Assembly: GCF_022807975.1 (NCBI RefSeq) | Contig: NZ_CP094358.1 | Span: 3,968,001-4,032,000 of the forward strand | Direction of reading: 5' to 3' | From: Abyssalbus ytuae | GTDB lineage: Bacteria > Bacteroidota > Bacteroidia > Flavobacteriales > Flavobacteriaceae | Length of the DNA stretch: 64,000 nucleotides | Shown: piece after piece, positions 61,447-64,000 of the stretch | How the letters are laid out: each line of letters begins with the position of its first letter | How positions within the stretch are numbered: the stretch's first letter is position 1 | The notes under the pieces: generated by a model | The model's input: the letters and a program-made list of their open reading frames with translations, nothing else | The model's database searches: none | Told to the model about the DNA's origin: nothing | Made by a program: the position numbers and the translations under genes

Positions 61447-61559
61447 TTTTATTTATTAATAGTTTTTTATAGTTTTTAGTTTAAAGGTAACAGTTAATTA
61501 AATTTACAAACCTGTGGTTCATAAATACTGCTTAACTGTCAAAAGGGTATTCTACGCGT

Positions 61560-62624
61560 TTAAGCTTTTCTTTCCAGTTCTTTCATTATATCAACCAAAA
61601 CCTGTACACTTTCTAATGGTAATGCATTATACATTGAAGCTCTGTACCCTCCAACACTTCTGTGTCCGTTAATGCCGTTGATGTCTGCTTCTTTGGCTAA
61701 TTTATCAAACAATTCCTTGTGTGATTCGTTTACTAAATTAAATGTAGCATTCATGTACGACCGGTCTTCAGGAGCAGCAAAGCCTTTAAATAAAGGATTT
61801 CTGTCAATTTCGGCATACATGGTTTTAGCTTTTTCTTCGTTTTTCTTTTCGATGGCCTGAATACCTCCCAGGTCTTTTAGCCATTGCAACGTTAACATAG
61901 AAACATATACGGCGAACACAGGCGGAGTGTTAAACATGCTTTCTTTATCTATATGAATCCTGTAATCCAGCATGGAAGGGATGGTTCTTTCTACTTTTCC
62001 TAAAATATCTTCTTTAACAACTACCAGAGTTGTACCTGCAGGGCCCATGTTTTTTTGTGCTCCTGCATAGATTAAGCCAAATTTTGAAAAATCAAGCTGG
62101 CGTGAAAAAATATCTGAACTCATATCACTTACCAAAGTAACATCAGTATCAGGCACTTCTTTTATCTGGGTTCCAAAAATGGTGTTGTTAGTGGTAATGT
62201 GAAAATAGTCAGCATCAGCAGGTATTGAATAACCTTTTGGTATGTAATTAAAATTAGCGTCTTTAGAAGAAGCTACTTCTACTAATTCTCCAAAAAGTTT
62301 AGCTTCTTTAATAGCTTTTGATGCCCAGGTACCTGTATTGAGGTAGGCAGCTTTTCTATTTAAAAGGTTATAAGCAACACTTAAAAACTGTAAACTTGCA
62401 CCTCCTTGTAAAAATAGGGCTTTATATCCTTTGTTTTCCAGTCCGAGAAGTTCCAGCACTAACGATTGAGCTTGTTCCATAACCGCAACAAAGTCTTTGC
62501 TTCTGTGTGATATTTCTATTAGGGAAAGTCCTAAACCATTAAAATCTAAAACCGCCTCAGAAGCTTTTTTCATAACTTCCTGTGGTAATATACAAGGCCC
62601 GGCGCTAAAGTTGTGTTTTTTCAT
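61560..62624 (-). CDS. serC: Phosphoserine aminotransferase
   Basis: Second step of serine synthesis (and used in pyridoxine synthesis). The 354-residue class V aminotransferase has [20 protein letters not shown] at the start, [16 protein letters not shown] (about 31-46) and the PLP lysine in [18 protein letters not shown] (about 190-207). Near the end is [20 protein letters not shown]. All motifs match SerC. Upstream of serA on the same strand; both may be in one transcript with the acyl-CoA reductase gene (85 bp upstream). Confidence 0.95.
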   Translation of the reverse strand: MKKHNFSAGPCILPQEVMKKASEAVLDFNGLGLSLIEISHRSKDFVAVMEQAQSLVLELLGLENKGYKALFLQGGASLQFLSVAYNLLNRKAAYLNTGTWASKAIKEAKLFGELVEVASSKDANFNYIPKGYSIPADADYFHITTNNTIFGTQIKEVPDTDVTLVSDMSSDIFSRQLDFSKFGLIYAGAQKNMGPAGTTLVVVKEDILGKVERTIPSMLDYRIHIDKESMFNTPPVFAVYVSMLTLQWLKDLGGIQAIEKKNEEKAKTMYAEIDRNPLFKGFAAPEDRSYMNATFNLVNESHKELFDKLAKEADINGINGHRSVGGYRASMYNALPLESVQVLVDIMKELERKA

Positions 62625-62709
62625 ATTTATAAAGAAGTCAGGTTTTAAAATCAGTGCAAAGGTGCTAAATTATATATTAAAATATGTTACCAACAGTATA
62701 ATAATTTTG

Positions 62710-63771
62710 TTAAACTTCTAACAAAAACCTGATAGTATCCACCCCGTCCGCATAATCCCAAAGTTCCGGTTTTTGTGTTTGGCCAAATTTAATTTCTTCT
62801 TCATCAAATCCATTGGAAACAATACATTGTATTTTATCCTTTTCTGTGTTGAATTTGTTTTTTAAAGATTCTGCATCTGTGTAATATTCATAAAAAACAG
62901 TGGCTATAGGAGAGGCGTAATTTTGATCTTCCTTCAACATCAGAAAGCCGTTTTCAAGAACATTGAACAAACTCATCAAGTATACTGCCTTATTGTAATC
63001 GTAATTATTAGTGTATTTTTTTTCATTAATAATATTGTTGAATTTGTATATGGCATCAAAAAAATTATCAAAATTATAATTCAAAGGGACGAATATTTTG
63101 GAAACATTTCTACAACCCAATCCGTAGTATCTAAAAATATCTTCTCCTAATAATTCCAATTGTTCTTTGGTTTCTTCACCACTTAAAACTGCAACAGAAT
63201 TTCTGTTTTTTCTTATGATGCTTGGTTTATTTTTAAAATAATATTCGAAATAACGTGATGTGTTGTCACTGCCTGTTGCAATTACTGCATCATATTTTTC
63301 AAGTTTTTCTTCAGTAAATTTTATCTTTCCTTTAAAAGAGGGTTCTATATATTCTAAATATTTTGCCAGGTAGGGTAGAAGATATTTATCATTTGATGAT
63401 AATTTTACTATAATTGAATGGCCGGTAATTAAAACACAAATAAAATCATGAAACCCTACCATGGGTATATTTCCTGCCATTATAACTGCTACAGTTTTTG
63501 GATTTACTGTATTCAAATTATAATTAGACAGCCATTTTTTTAAATTATTTTCTTTAAGTGCAACCGACCATTGATGGAAAGCAAAGTCTAAATTTTCGTT
63601 TGTAAACCAGCCATTGTTTTCTTCAGCCAATTTTATTTGATGCTTAAACCCGGAAATAAAATCATCACTATTGTTAAAATTTGAAATATTTTCATTAGTG
63701 TTTTGTGAAAAAAGGGATAAAAATTCTCCCAGTTTAACAAAAGCTTGTATTCTGTTACCAATTTCACTCAT
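62710..63771 (-). CDS. LuxC-like acyl-CoA reductase
   Basis: A 353-residue aldehyde-dehydrogenase-superfamily protein of the LuxC/acyl-CoA reductase group. It has NTVNPKTVAVIMAGNIPMVG (about 85-104) and DAVIATGSDNTSRYFEYYF (about 158-176), followed by a run with the expected catalytic cysteine, LGCRNVSKIFVPL (about 216-228). In flavobacteria it typically sits divergent from a ferredoxin gene, as here. The role is unknown, probably reduction or transfer of an acyl group. It need not be bioluminescence-related; no lux genes are present. Confidence 0.82.
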   Translation of the reverse strand: MSEIGNRIQAFVKLGEFLSLFSQNTNENISNFNNSDDFISGFKHQIKLAEENNGWFTNENLDFAFHQWSVALKENNLKKWLSNYNLNTVNPKTVAVIMAGNIPMVGFHDFICVLITGHSIIVKLSSNDKYLLPYLAKYLEYIEPSFKGKIKFTEEKLEKYDAVIATGSDNTSRYFEYYFKNKPSIIRKNRNSVAVLSGEETKEQLELLGEDIFRYYGLGCRNVSKIFVPLNYNFDNFFDAIYKFNNIINEKKYTNNYDYNKAVYLMSLFNVLENGFLMLKEDQNYASPIATVFYEYYTDAESLKNKFNTEKDKIQCIVSNGFDEEEIKFGQTQKPELWDYADGVDTIRFLLEV

Positions 63772-63784
63772 TATATTTGTGTAA

Positions 63785-64000
<216 letters not shown>

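Noticed and set aside
62710-63771. Bioluminescence (lux) genes
   Set aside because: Only a LuxC-like reductase occurs, with no luxAB or luxDE; this protein beside a ferredoxin is common in flavobacteria.

Overview
The window is a 64-kb stretch of an AT-rich chromosome from a member of the Bacteroidota, almost certainly family Flavobacteriaceae. The evidence is gene content (BatA-domain membrane protein, YfhO, outer-membrane TonB-type receptor, TerC, DUF4834-like protein, LuxC-like acyl-CoA reductase beside a ferredoxin). Bacteroidota-type -7 boxes (TAnnTTTG) also lie in front of many genes, and convincing Shine-Dalgarno sequences before start codons are almost absent. No rRNA, tRNA, CRISPR array or complete insertion sequence was found.

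Layout. 0-6 kb: cmk-rpsA, a secreted metallo-beta-lactamase-fold protein, a MarR-GNAT fusion regulator and a membrane-anchored coiled-coil protein. 6-20 kb: fumC, a TonB-type receptor, an ArsC-like protein, prfB with its programmed +1 frameshift, threonine aldolase, an OmpA-like protein, a prolyl oligopeptidase lipoprotein, and a cysteine-synthase-like gene followed by an alpha-oxoamine synthase. That last pair is a good candidate for the first two steps of capnine/sulfonolipid synthesis. 20-24.3 kb: a tight four-gene operon (BatA-domain protein, a dihydroorotase homologue that has lost metal ligands, a small membrane protein, a carboxylesterase) behind a perfect 24-bp palindrome. 24-34 kb: TerC, a PhnP-like hydrolase, a large conserved unknown, bcp, an endonuclease III without its iron-sulfur cysteines, an ECF sigma factor with a 47-codon companion, and uvrA. 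33.7-35.3 kb: two sigma-54-type promoters, one apparently driving a short RNA of about 70 nt and the other a very basic secreted protein. 35.3-45 kb: a surface-glycan cluster (flippase, glycosyltransferase, YfhO), a beta-barrel-like protein with a lysine/glutamate-rich tail, an acyltransferase and an S10 carboxypeptidase.

45.06-48.28 kb is the accessory part. It is a roughly 3.2-kb island between housekeeping genes. It holds a GC-rich inverted-repeat patch, two unrecognised coiled-coil/disordered proteins, a broken marC fragment, a long imperfect inverted repeat, and about 17 copies of a 23-bp tandem repeat whose hairpin arms switch together between two sequence classes.

48.3-64 kb returns to ordinary flavobacterial genes. 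These are a PhoX-like lipoprotein with a di-heme peroxidase, a LolD-type ATPase, msrA-folE, a giant BNR/sortilin-like protein, small membrane and lipoproteins, and serA-serC-acyl-CoA reductase divergent from a ferredoxin cut by the window end. Many convergent gene pairs are separated by symmetrical intrinsic terminators.
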